The notes: generated by a model from the sequence alone, not told the origin. Counted from the first letter of the stretch, positions 1-6,380 are shown. The stretch: DNA of 11,482 nucleotides from Dehalococcoidia bacterium (GCA_016844365.1 JAENIT010000004.1:1-11482); one strand, 5' to 3'. Numbers and translations: made by a program.

Positions 1-45
1 TAGGAAGCGACCCCGTAGTCGGGGACGCCCTTAGTCCAGAGGTCC

Positions 46-1176
46 CTACTCAATCACAGCCCGCCCCAGCACCTTCCCCTCATCGAAGTCGGTCATGATG
101 CACTCAATGGCCAGGGCGTCCTTGACGTAGCGGCGGGAGTTCTCGCAGACCATGTAGCAGATGCGGCTGAAGGCCTCCCCAAGGCCCAGCTCTACGACCA
201 CCTCGGAGAAATAGCGGGCGGTGGCGTTGCCTCGGATGCCCTCAACGGCCTCCTGGGGCGCTCCCAGCTCCTTGGCGATGGAGGCCAGGAAGGCGGTGTC
301 CACCTGGGAGCCGGCGGCGTGGGTCTGCATGTGGCCCATGGCCGTCTTGGAGAGCTTGCCGATCATGCCGCCGATGGTTACTCGCTTGACGCCCTTCTTC
401 ACGCACTCTCTTAAGGAGTGGCCCACGAAGTCCCCCATCTCCACGAAAGCCTCGGTGGGTAGGTGAGGTAGGAGGCGTTGAGCGAAGCGCTCACTGCGGC
501 CGCCGGTGGTGACGACCACGTGCTGGCAGCCGGCGGCCACGGCCACACCTAGGGCCTGGGTGATGCTGGCTCGATAGGCCGCGGTGGAGTAAGGGACGAC
601 GATGCCGGTTGTGCCCAGGATGGAGATGCCGCCCTCGATGCCCAGGCGAGCGTTGAGGGTCTTCTTGGCCATCTCCTCGCCACCCGGCACGGAGATCACC
701 ACCTTCACACCCCGCTTCTCCAGGACATCGGACAGAACGGCCTGGACCGCTTCGGTGATCATCCTTCGAGGGACGGGGTTGATAGCGGGGCCGCCGACGG
801 GCAACCCGAGGCCGGGCTTGGTGATGAGCCCGACTCCCTCTCCACGATCGATGGTGATGCCCGGCTTGTCCTGAGCTACGTCGAAGGGCTCATCAGTCCA
901 CGAGAGGGTGGCGACAATCTCGGCGCCGTGCGTGATGTCTGGGTCGTCCCCGGCGTCCTTGATGACGGAGCACTGAGCCCAGCCATCGCCCAAGAAGCAC
1001 TTTTCGATTTTGAAGGAGACGGCCTGGCCCATAGGCAGAGTTATCTCCACCTCTTCCACGGATCTGCTCTGGGTTAAAGCGATGGCTGCGGCTTTGGAGG
1101 CCGCGGTGGCGCAAGCCCCGGTGGTGTAGCCCTTGCGCAGGGTTCGTCTACGTGCTGTTCTTTCCGCTGTTACCAT
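46..1176 (-). CDS. cbiD: Cobalt-precorrin-5B C1-methyltransferase CbiD
   Basis: This enzyme methylates C1 of the corrin ring using S-adenosylmethionine in the anaerobic (early cobalt insertion) cobalamin pathway, in the cytoplasm. The 376-residue length is normal for CbiD. The family N-terminal signature GYTTGACATAA is at residues 16-26. VIKDAGDDPD (71-80), GEGVGLITKPGLGLPVG (112-128) and AINPVPRRMI (131-140) are further hallmark stretches. It starts at ATG 1176, with a short GAGG four bases upstream, 33 nt after the end of cbiX, and is the last complete gene of the B12 operon. Residues 97-105 (PFDVAQDKP) look like an in-frame insertion of an interspersed DNA repeat between two conserved blocks. 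The 45 bases after the stop contain no identifiable gene start; the operon probably continues outside the window. Function is well supported by family motifs and context. Confidence 0.95.
   Translation of the reverse strand: MVTAERTARRRTLRKGYTTGACATAASKAAAIALTQSRSVEEVEITLPMGQAVSFKIEKCFLGDGWAQCSVIKDAGDDPDITHGAEIVATLSWTDEPFDVAQDKPGITIDRGEGVGLITKPGLGLPVGGPAINPVPRRMITEAVQAVLSDVLEKRGVKVVISVPGGEEMAKKTLNARLGIEGGISILGTTGIVVPYSTAAYRASITQALGVAVAAGCQHVVVTTGGRSERFAQRLLPHLPTEAFVEMGDFVGHSLRECVKKGVKRVTIGGMIGKLSKTAMGHMQTHAAGSQVDTAFLASIAKELGAPQEAVEGIRGNATARYFSEVVVELGLGEAFSRICYMVCENSRRYVKDALAIECIMTDFDEGKVLGRAVIE
863..890. repeat. Interspersed repeat-like element inside cbiD
   Basis: The plus strand reads GGCTTGTCCTGAGC at 863-876, then TACGTCGAAGGGCT at 877-890. 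It resembles a short repeat (GGCTTGTCCTGAGC...GTCGAAGGG) that I recall as dispersed in many environmental bacterial genomes and often translated as PFDxAQDxP. On the minus strand it is in frame and encodes PFDVAQDKP in CbiD between the conserved DDPDITHGAEI and GEGVGLITKPG blocks, where CbiD length varies. I see no second copy in this window, so its repeat status rests on recall and needs a whole-genome search. Confidence 0.6.
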
Positions 1177-1209
1177 GCCCCCTCGCCATTGCCAGCCCCA
1201 TCCGCTGCC

Positions 1210-2028
1210 TTATCTGGCTATCCAGGAGGCCAGAGCCTCCTGGGCCCGATCCAGGGCCGCCTCCACCAGGCGATCGTCCACGCCCAGGGTATTCGCCACG
1301 ATAAAGGTGGTTTGAGCGTGCTCAGCCTCGGCTCTTTTCATCCCCGGAATGATGTTATCATTCAACACCTTGCCAGGGAAAAATATGTATGGCATCACTA
1401 CTATAACACGGCAACCTTGGGACACCAACTCTGTTGCCGCCTCGGGGATGGTGGGGGATGCGTACTCCGCCTGGGCGTGGCGCACCAGGGCTCTCGGACC
1501 CAACCGCTCGTCAAGGGCCAATGCCAGTTGCCTCAGCCTTAGCCCGGGATCGAACTCCGGGCGACTGCCTCGATTAACAAACACCACTCCCCAGGGATCA
1601 CCAGGGTCATTGACACCTGCCGAAGTCAGGGCCTCCTCCACTCGTTCCTTGACCAGATCCATTAGTCGAAGGTCGAACCCCAGGGTATGGGCATAGATGA
1701 TCTCCACTCCTTCGGCATCGTTGCGGATACCCTCCAGGTCCTCCGGAATCTCCAGAATTATGTGCTTGCCGTTGAAGAGAAAGTAGGGGACCACGACAAT
1801 CCTGCGACTGCCCTCTGCGACTAAGCCCATAATAGCCTCTCGGAGGGATGGGCGAGTGAACTCGAAGCCGGCCATGCGGACCCTGGTGTTGCCGTCCACA
1901 CGGCTCTGCAAGCGGCGCACCGCCTCCGCAAGACCGTAGTCGGTATCTGGGCCTCGGCGGCTGCCGTGGCCCAGGAGGACTATATCGGCAGCGACACGAC
2001 TCGTCTCTATATCTGATAGGGCGCTCAA
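1210..2028 (-). CDS. cbiX: Sirohydrochlorin cobaltochelatase CbiX, two-domain form
   Basis: CbiX inserts cobalt into sirohydrochlorin, the committing step of the anaerobic B12 route. The 272 residues form two tandem CbiX-like domains, about 14-130 and 146-268. The first carries LLGHGSR (His21), the FNGKHI segment (His89) and YAHTLG (His114); two of the metal-binding residues are expected among these. The second keeps the fold pattern but reads VNRGSR, FPGKVL and VANTLG at the same places, so all three histidines are replaced (Arg153, Val221, Asn246). Only the first half should be catalytic. The best start is TTG 2028, preceded by GGAGG five bases upstream; no ATG suits, because the next methionine (52) lies after the HGSR motif. 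It sits 17 nt after cbtA, which fits cobalt import feeding this chelatase. A related iron chelatase (SirB) is the alternative, disfavoured by the operon. Confidence 0.92.
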   Translation of the reverse strand: MSALSDIETSRVAADIVLLGHGSRRGPDTDYGLAEAVRRLQSRVDGNTRVRMAGFEFTRPSLREAIMGLVAEGSRRIVVVPYFLFNGKHIILEIPEDLEGIRNDAEGVEIIYAHTLGFDLRLMDLVKERVEEALTSAGVNDPGDPWGVVFVNRGSRPEFDPGLRLRQLALALDERLGPRALVRHAQAEYASPTIPEAATELVSQGCRVIVVMPYIFFPGKVLNDNIIPGMKRAEAEHAQTTFIVANTLGVDDRLVEAALDRAQEALASWIAR

Positions 2029-2045
2029 TTAACCCTCCACAGTTT

Positions 2046-2816
2046 TCAAAGTGTCCCTTGCGCCAGACTCGCAATCCCCTGCCGCTCGCGTCTCTGCATC
2101 CAGAGGAACACGGCGGTCATGGTTGCCCAGAAGATTGTAAGGCCGATCATGGATAAAGCCCTGAAGCTGGTCACCACATCCATGGGGATTGGTATCGAGT
2201 CTGGATTTGGGGGCATAGCCAGGTATAGGCCCAGGGAGTAAAGGCCGTAACCCGCCAAGCATACCGCCCACTGTAAGGGCTGGCGACCAGCAAGAGCGCC
2301 CCGACTCGACAAAAGGGCCTTCATCGCCAAGGTTAGGGCGACTCCTACCAGGGCAAGACCCATGACAGATAGGAAGAGCGCTTGCCTCTGCCCAATGCTC
2401 TCCGGATCGCCCACGGCAGGAGGGTTGGCCGGGTACCTAAGGAAAGGGATCAGGGCCACCGCCCAATAAGCCATCGCCCCCATAACTGCGCCATTACCCT
2501 TAGCGCCATCAATCACGCGGAGGCGACGGCTCACATAGTACGCAGCACCGAATAGGGCTCCCAGAAAGACCCCGTAAGCTACAAAGCCAACCACCAGACC
2601 GACTCTTTGGACACTCCGAGACACATCCGCATGGGTCGGGGCTGGGGCGTCGGGGGCGCTCATTCCGCCTAAGGCGGACTCGTACCCGATGGCCATGTCA
2701 ATCACTGGCTCCGTAAAGGCCAGGTGGAAGATGGCGAGTATCGCTCCCGCCACCAGTCCGGCCAAGAGAGATCTCGTTAATATGTCCCAAAATGTGGGCG
2801 CGTAGACTTTTTCCAT
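2046..2816 (-). CDS. cbtA: Cobalt transporter subunit CbtA
   Basis: CbtA is the larger membrane subunit of the CbtAB cobalt uptake system, a family recognised by its association with B12 riboswitches. The 256-residue protein shows several hydrophobic segments (about 10-30, 70-95, 105-125, 145-170, 180-200 and 220-240). The first contains the conserved FHLAFTEP. The loop FLRYPANPPAVGDPESI is a strong family signature. I place the start at ATG 2816. The open frame runs five codons further to a TTG touching the cbtB stop, but MEKVYAPTFWDIL is the natural N-terminus and GAGATG lies upstream. It begins 15 nt after cbtB, so the pair is translated from one message. The transport mechanism of CbtAB is poorly known; cobalt as substrate is inferred from family context. 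Confidence 0.93.
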   Translation of the reverse strand: MEKVYAPTFWDILTRSLLAGLVAGAILAIFHLAFTEPVIDMAIGYESALGGMSAPDAPAPTHADVSRSVQRVGLVVGFVAYGVFLGALFGAAYYVSRRLRVIDGAKGNGAVMGAMAYWAVALIPFLRYPANPPAVGDPESIGQRQALFLSVMGLALVGVALTLAMKALLSSRGALAGRQPLQWAVCLAGYGLYSLGLYLAMPPNPDSIPIPMDVVTSFRALSMIGLTIFWATMTAVFLWMQRRERQGIASLAQGTL

Positions 2817-2831
2817 AGCATCACATCTCAA

Positions 2832-3038
2832 TTAGTGGCAGGGGAAGCCGGCGGCGTGGCGAGCGTCGTGAAAGAACTCGTGGAGTAGGTTGTACTGATG
2901 GGCCAAGTCTCCCTGAAATATTCCCAGGACCTGCCCTTGGTCTAGGCCAATGGCAAATAACCCCAGAAGGGCTAGGGCCAGAGGGGTCAACCCTATGGCC
3001 CTTGTTATATGTTCTCTATATATGACCTGCTGTTGCAT
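2832..3038 (-). CDS. cbtB: Cobalt transporter subunit CbtB
   Basis: CbtB is the small partner of CbtA in cobalt uptake. The 68-residue protein has one transmembrane helix (about residues 14-33) and a His/Cys-rich tail, LLHEFFHDARHAAGFPCH (51-68), which is the family hallmark and a plausible metal-capture site (His53, His57, His61, Cys67, His68). The start at ATG 3038 is decided by a strong Shine-Dalgarno sequence, AAGGAGG, about six bases upstream. The reading frame is open for 15 codons further upstream, but that part lies inside the kinase gene and is not needed. The gene overlaps the kinase 3' end by 23 bases, so its ribosome binding site is within the kinase coding sequence, suggesting coupled translation. 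Confidence 0.93.
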   Translation of the reverse strand: MQQQVIYREHITRAIGLTPLALALLGLFAIGLDQGQVLGIFQGDLAHQYNLLHEFFHDARHAAGFPCH

Positions 3039-3579
3039 GATGCTCCTCCTTCTTTGTATATCCTTGTTGTTCTGACTCCACATCCCTTAGAAATTGGCTG
3101 ACCTCTAGAGGCGTCCTGAGTTCTATCACCGTTCTGACATCGGAATACTGGTCGATCATCTCACGGACCCTCGGCCGGCTACGAGTGGGATACGTCCATA
3201 TCCACTTGAGGAAGCTCCAGTCCAGTCGCTCCGGGCATCCTGGAGCCATATCCGGCCTGGACCTGCCTATGTATTGGAACCGTCGTTTGACCACACGCCA
3301 CAAACATATCCTCCGCGGAAAATTCATGAGAACCACGGCATCAGCGGCCGCTAGGCGAGGAGCCAGTGTGGCAGAGTAGTTCCCATCCATGATCCAGGCC
3401 TCTCTCTTGGCCAACTCCTCCACAGTGCTCAGCCATTCGGTTTTTGGAGTTTCCACCCAGCCTGGCTTCCAGAAAAGGGAGTCGAGATGGATGACCTCAA
3501 TGCCCAGAAGTGCCCCCAGTTGGCGGGCGAGGGTAGACTTTCCGGCCCCTCCTGACCCTATCACCAGAACTCTTTTCAT
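3016..3579 (-). CDS. P-loop kinase, FlaR/adenylate-kinase-like family
   Basis: This is a cytoplasmic P-loop nucleoside-triphosphatase of the adenylate-kinase-related group often annotated 'DNA topology modulation protein FlaR'; its true substrate is unknown. Visible motifs are the Walker A GSGGAGKST (8-16), HLDSLFWKPGW (31-41), WIMDGNYS (62-69), a basic lid-like stretch FPRRICLWRVVKRR (87-100), and RSRPDMAPGCPERLDWSFLKWIW (106-128), all typical of the family. Its 187 residues are slightly longer than usual; the last 20 or so (hydrophilic, His-rich) are probably dispensable and overlap the cbtB ribosome binding site and start. The start ATG 3579 has AGGAGGAG about 11 bases upstream. It lies 33 nt after cbiC and overlaps cbtB, so it is locked into the B12 operon. 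A role in corrinoid or nucleotide-loop metabolism is possible but only inferred; this family is not CobU/CobP. Confidence 0.88.
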   Translation of the reverse strand: MKRVLVIGSGGAGKSTLARQLGALLGIEVIHLDSLFWKPGWVETPKTEWLSTVEELAKREAWIMDGNYSATLAPRLAAADAVVLMNFPRRICLWRVVKRRFQYIGRSRPDMAPGCPERLDWSFLKWIWTYPTRSRPRVREMIDQYSDVRTVIELRTPLEVSQFLRDVESEQQGYTKKEEHHATAGHI

Positions 3580-3612
3580 GGCCTGGGGTACTCCTCCTGA
3601 AAGGGACGCTAT

Positions 3613-4275
3613 TTATTCTGCTGGCCGGGCCAGGTGGTAAAGTGCGTTGATTATGGCAGCCGCGACGGGGCTGCCTCCTCGGTATCCCTCCACGCTGATA
3701 AAGGGGATGTTGCGGCGCATCAGCTCCGCCTTGGACTCTGCCGAGGCTACGAAGCCTACAGGGACGCCGACGATAAGGGCAGGCCTGGCCTGGCCGGCGT
3801 CCACCATATCCAGGAGAGCCAGGAGGGCCGTGGGAGCGTTGCCAATGGCCACTATCGAGCCCGACAGATCGTCAGCGAAGTGGCGCATCGCGGCGATGGC
3901 CCTGGTAGTCCCCCACTCCTTGGCCTTGGCCGCCACCTCCGGGTCGTCGATAGCGCACCTGACCTGGCACCCGAACCCGGAAGTTACCTCTCTGGTTATT
4001 CCCATCTGCACCATCCTCACATCGGTGAATATGGTTGCCCCTCGACGGAGGGCTTCCATGCCGGCAGCTACGGCCTGGGGGTGAAACCGGACACTGGCTG
4101 CAACCGCCGGGTCTCCGGTGGCGTGGACCACCCGCGTGATAACCTGTCGCTCTTGGAGAGAGCAGTCTAGCGGTGGCAGCAAATCCGCCACAATCTGGAA
4201 GCTCTTGGCCTCGATAGCCTCTGGCCCCAGCGCGTACCGCTCGACTAGAGTTTTGCCCAGGTCTTGATTCACCAT
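3613..4275 (-). CDS. cbiC: Cobalt-precorrin-8 methylmutase CbiC
   Basis: CbiC moves the C11 methyl group to C12, converting cobalt-precorrin-8 to cobyrinate. The 220-residue length matches the family. The catalytic-histidine motif appears as VVHATGDPAVA (about residues 48-58). The conserved stretches GATIFTDVRMV, GNAPTALLALLDM, RPALIVGVPVGFV and the closing YRGGSPVAAAIINAL are all present. The start is ATG 4275, with GGAAAG about seven bases upstream. The frame stays open to 4569, but that extra part is the riboswitch leader, so it is not protein. As first gene of the operon it is directly controlled by the upstream riboswitch terminator. The oxygen-dependent homologue CobH catalyses the equivalent step; CbiC is preferred because CbiX and CbiD mark the anaerobic pathway. 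Confidence 0.95.
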   Translation of the reverse strand: MVNQDLGKTLVERYALGPEAIEAKSFQIVADLLPPLDCSLQERQVITRVVHATGDPAVAASVRFHPQAVAAGMEALRRGATIFTDVRMVQMGITREVTSGFGCQVRCAIDDPEVAAKAKEWGTTRAIAAMRHFADDLSGSIVAIGNAPTALLALLDMVDAGQARPALIVGVPVGFVASAESKAELMRRNIPFISVEGYRGGSPVAAAIINALYHLARPAE

Positions 4276-4322
4276 CTCGATTCTTTCCAAAATTGCGATA
4301 CTTATACAGCACCGTGAAACAG

Positions 4323-4359
4323 AAATAAAAAGTCCCCTGCCTCTGGATAAGACAAGGGA
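4323..4359 (-). terminator. Riboswitch intrinsic terminator
   Basis: On the minus strand TCCCTTG (4353-4359) pairs with CAGGGGA (4333-4339), including one G-U pair, around a 13-base loop. It is followed by CTTTTTATTT. The hairpin plus U-run has the form of an intrinsic terminator and lies between the B12 aptamer and cbiC, so it is the probable off-switch. Two more strong hairpins precede it in the leader: a perfect 8-bp stem at 4364-4382 with a 3-base loop, and a GC-rich stem pairing 4382-4391 with 4407-4415. Confidence 0.75.
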
Positions 4360-4418
4360 TAGACCCGTGGATGCTCCACGGGAGCCCAGGCCTTTCCGCG
4401 AAGGCTGCCTGGCTCGTG

Positions 4419-4533
4419 GCGGGGGTAAGGCGATCTGACTTAGGCCATGGTAACGGCCATCACAGTTGCGGGACAGTGTCGGATTCCCACCGAACTTCCC
4501 CTTTTTGTGCCCCAAATGTCGGGGCATCCCCGC
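4419..4533 (-). ncRNA. Cobalamin riboswitch aptamer
   Basis: The leader upstream of cbiC carries the conserved landmarks of the B12 riboswitch on the minus strand. These are GGGGAAGTTCGGTGGGAATCC, then CCCGCAACTGTGA (the most conserved core), then a B12 box, AAGTCAGATCGCC, at about 4429-4442. GCGGGG (4528-4533) can pair with CCCCGC (4419-4424) to close a P1 helix around the aptamer. The B12 box departs somewhat from the common consensus. Adenosylcobalamin binding would favour the downstream terminator and reduce expression of the cobalamin and cobalt-uptake genes. A covariance-model search would settle boundaries and class. Confidence 0.92.
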
Positions 4534-4559
4534 TGCCATATTAAGTTTTGCTGTCTGCA

Positions 4560-4588
4560 ATAGTAGCAAACAGCCTAAGCAAAGTCAA
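4560..4588 (-). promoter_or_regulatory. Promoter of the cobalamin operon
   Basis: The minus strand carries a -35 box TTGACT (4583-4588), a 17-base spacer and a -10 box TACTAT (4560-4565). This is a near-consensus housekeeping promoter. Transcription would begin near 4553, about 20 bases before the closing helix of the riboswitch, giving a leader of roughly 280 nt before cbiC. The match in both boxes and spacing, and its exact position, make this a confident prediction. Confidence 0.85.
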
Positions 4589-4620
4589 CAGCACCAAGGC
4601 TCTGGGATGTGTCAGATTTT

Positions 4621-4666
4621 AGCCGAAGCGAAAAAGGCTTAGGCTCACACTCCTTTCTCGGAGTGT
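4621..4666 (-). terminator. Possible terminator after the sigma/anti-sigma operon
   Basis: A perfect 7-bp inverted repeat (ACACTCC 4647-4653, GGAGTGT 4660-4666, 6-base loop) is followed on the minus strand, ten bases later, by a run of five T. The run lies in the loop of a second imperfect hairpin, AGCCTAAGC/GCTTCGGCT (4621-4645). It lies about 160 bases past the anti-sigma stop and just upstream of the cobalamin promoter, a suitable place to end the upstream transcript. The distance between stem and T-run is longer than ideal. I see no gene in 4589-4822. Confidence 0.4.
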
Positions 4667-4822
4667 TGCTTGTGGTGATCCAACCGCTGCTCTATTTAAC
4701 TCGTTTCACACATTTCGTTATACAGCCCTGACGGGCCTGCTCGCTTATCTGTGATCCTCTCCCTTTGAATCCCAACACATTAGTATAGATCCCGCACCTT
4801 CATCGCCACATGGCTATCCCTG

Positions 4823-5620
4823 CTAGAACTCACCCTCCAAGACTGTGGTCCCCAGGAGATCGTAGTTGTCGGAGATCGGCCCAGCGATGATGCCTATGGC
4901 CCTATACGATGAGATGAGGTCAGGCAAAGTGACTGTTACGACACCATAGCCCTCATCGTCCACTGAGAAGACCCCTCCGCTGCTCTTCTCTCCATCTCTG
5001 ATAAGCCAGAGCTGATAGGCCTCTGGTGAGGACAAGGGAGGGAGACCATGCACGAACAAGAAACCGCTGGTGCCATTGGAGGAGGCCACCATAAAACCCC
5101 GAGCTTGTGGTGCGGCGCCGGTAGGAGATAATCTATAAATCCCCTGATTATTGAACGGCAGTTGCCCCATGACGAAGGACTCTCCTCCTATGGGCACTGC
5201 CAGCACGCTGTTTTGGTTCTCTAACCGGCCGACCCGCGTCTGTAACTGGGTGATCCAGAAGACCAGGACCAGAACCAGGACCGGAAGCAGCGCTATGGCA
5301 AATTTAGCTGCTCGTCCGGTCCACATCTGCCGTGAGTGGGTAGCCTTGGCGAAGGAAGATACAGCCCTATCTTCCTCTTCAGGAAGTGGTCCGGCCTCAA
5401 CCTCCGTAACGTGCAACAGGACCTGCTCCCTCAGCCTCCTGGGTGGTTCCACAAGGGCAATAGAGTAGACCAACTGTTGCGTCGTCCAGATATCATGCCC
5501 GCTTTGGTCCATGCAGACGGCACATCCCTCCAAATGCTTCTCAACCTCGCGGGCCTCGTCACCATCGAGAGCGCCCAGGTAGTAGATGGGTAGCAGTTCC
5601 TCAACTCTTTGACAGTCCAC
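4823..5620 (-). CDS. Anti-sigma factor, zinc-finger RskA-like
   Basis: This membrane protein probably binds and inhibits the ECF sigma factor encoded just upstream. Residues 1-45 form a zinc-binding anti-sigma domain with HLEGCAVC (His29, Cys33, Cys36). A cytoplasmic linker (50-103) leads to one transmembrane helix (about 104-123), followed by a short coiled-coil-like stretch and an extracytoplasmic RskA-type domain (about 145-262) with GQLPFNNQGIYRL and AYQLWLIRDGEKSSGGVFSV. Release of sigma would need proteolysis of this protein, as in other RskA systems (inference). The start is GTG 5620, whose first base is the last base of the sigma stop codon (TAGTG), so translation is coupled. Linker residues 88-95 (SSFAKATH) look like a translated interspersed-repeat fragment. 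The signal sensed is unknown. Confidence 0.9.
   Translation of the reverse strand: MDCQRVEELLPIYYLGALDGDEAREVEKHLEGCAVCMDQSGHDIWTTQQLVYSIALVEPPRRLREQVLLHVTEVEAGPLPEEEDRAVSSFAKATHSRQMWTGRAAKFAIALLPVLVLVLVFWITQLQTRVGRLENQNSVLAVPIGGESFVMGQLPFNNQGIYRLSPTGAAPQARGFMVASSNGTSGFLFVHGLPPLSSPEAYQLWLIRDGEKSSGGVFSVDDEGYGVVTVTLPDLISSYRAIGIIAGPISDNYDLLGTTVLEGEF
5340..5357. repeat. Possible repeat fragment in the anti-sigma gene
   Basis: Plus-strand GTAGCCTTGGCGAAGGAA encodes, on the minus strand, SSFAKAT in the linker just before the membrane helix. The string CCTTCGCCAAGGCTAC resembles a dispersed repeat that I recall being translated as SSFAKAxxD in many environmental proteins. Only one partial copy is visible here, so this is tentative. 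Confidence 0.35.
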
Positions 5621-6219
5621 TATTCATCACCCCCCACACCGTTCTCTGAAAGAGATTCCTTGAGCTTGTGCATGGCTAGACGGACACGTGTCTTTACAGT
5701 GCCGATAGGGATGCTTAAGTGTTTGGCTATGTCCGACTGACTCATTCCATTAAAGTAGGCCATAACTATGACCTCTTGCTGAGGCTGGGGGAGCTTGCTT
5801 ATTGCCTCCCTGACCCAACTCTGCCGCACCGTCGCCCACACCTGCTCTTCCACATCATCCCCTAGAGTGGCAGCAGAGTTGACGTGATTATGTCCGTTGC
5901 TATCGAGGCTATCGAGGCGAGTCTTAGGAATGCGATTCTCTTTCCGCCTCAGCTCGTCCACAGCCCGATTATGAGTGATAGTAGTGAGCCACGTGGACAA
6001 GCGGCTGCGCTCTGGCTGGAAGGTAGAGGCCTGTTTCCAAAGGGTCAGATAGACTTCCTGAGTGACCTCCTCAGCCTTATCGGTATCGCCAGTTATCCTC
6101 AGAGCCAGGGAGTAGACCAGCTTGGCGTAACGGTCGTACAGAGTTCCCAGTGCGTCTTTGTCCCCACACGCAACCTTTTTCATCAGGTTGATGTCCTCTA
6201 GGTTGCCATCCTTCTCCAC
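5620..6219 (-). CDS. ECF-type RNA polymerase sigma factor
   Basis: This sigma-70 family protein of 199 residues directs RNA polymerase to a specific promoter set. Region 2 spans about 24-92 (ALGTLYDRYAKLVYSLALRI, AEEVTQEVYLTLW, RSRLSTWLTTITHNRAVDELRR). Region 4 spans about 137-192 with the helix-turn-helix MSQSDIAKHLSIPIGTVKTRVRLAMHKL. Regions 1.1 and 3 are absent, as expected for ECF sigmas. With its RskA-like partner it resembles SigK/RskA-type pairs, but I do not assign a subgroup. The start is GTG 6219; an in-frame TAA lies three codons upstream, so no longer start exists. A perfect AGGAGGT lies upstream, but 13 bases away, which is long. Such pairs usually autoregulate and also control neighbouring genes, possibly the divergent lipoprotein. 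Confidence 0.94.
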   Translation of the reverse strand: MEKDGNLEDINLMKKVACGDKDALGTLYDRYAKLVYSLALRITGDTDKAEEVTQEVYLTLWKQASTFQPERSRLSTWLTTITHNRAVDELRRKENRIPKTRLDSLDSNGHNHVNSAATLGDDVEEQVWATVRQSWVREAISKLPQPQQEVIVMAYFNGMSQSDIAKHLSIPIGTVKTRVRLAMHKLKESLSENGVGGDE

Positions 6220-6293
6220 AGCGTGTTATTATACCTCCTGGCAAAAAGGCCTGCGACCCCTGGATGATTCTCCATAGAGATAACAGCCAGGCG

Positions 6294-6305
6294 TTACTAT
6301 AGTAA
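6294..6305. repeat. 12-bp perfect palindrome upstream of the sigma gene
   Basis: TTACTATAGTAA reads the same on both strands. It lies about 75 bases before the sigma start, just downstream of a possible -10 element, so it could be an operator or part of a promoter. An imperfect extension (GTTACTATAGTAAAC) adds little. No binding protein can be named. Confidence 0.45.
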
Positions 6306-6321
6306 ACAATTTCTTACCAAG

Positions 6322-6330
6322 ATTATAGCA
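6322..6330 (-). promoter_or_regulatory. Possible extended -10 promoter of the sigma gene
   Basis: The minus strand reads TGCTATAAT, an extended -10 (TGn plus a perfect TATAAT). No good -35 is found 17 bases upstream (GTGGCC), which extended -10 promoters can tolerate. Transcription would start near 6315 and give a leader of about 95 nt. An ECF-dependent autoregulated promoter may also exist here but cannot be recognised without the sigma's consensus. Confidence 0.4.
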
Positions 6331-6380
6331 CAGTGTAATGTGAGGGCCACTATCTCGTTACCAATGTTTGTGTACTCGTA

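Noticed and set aside
11..24. Small hairpin CCCCGTAGTCGGGG after cbiD
   Set aside because: The stem is only five base pairs with no T-run, so it is not enough for a terminator, and the operon may continue.
3039..3083. Upstream extension of cbtB
   Set aside because: The extra 15 codons lie within the kinase gene, and AAGGAGG sits directly before ATG 3038.
3634..4170. Long plus-strand frames (178 and 145 codons) opposite cbiC
   Set aside because: They resemble no family and lie wholly over a strongly conserved gene; they are by-products of GC-rich codon use.
4276..4569. N-terminal extension of cbiC of about 98 codons
   Set aside because: The frame is open, but the stretch is the riboswitch, its hairpins and the terminator, and its 5' end overlaps the promoter. 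CbiC proteins begin at about MVNQDLGKTL.
6228..6233. TATAAT on the minus strand just before the sigma start
   Set aside because: It lies between the ribosome binding site and the start codon, with no suitable -35 (TCGCAG); probably chance.
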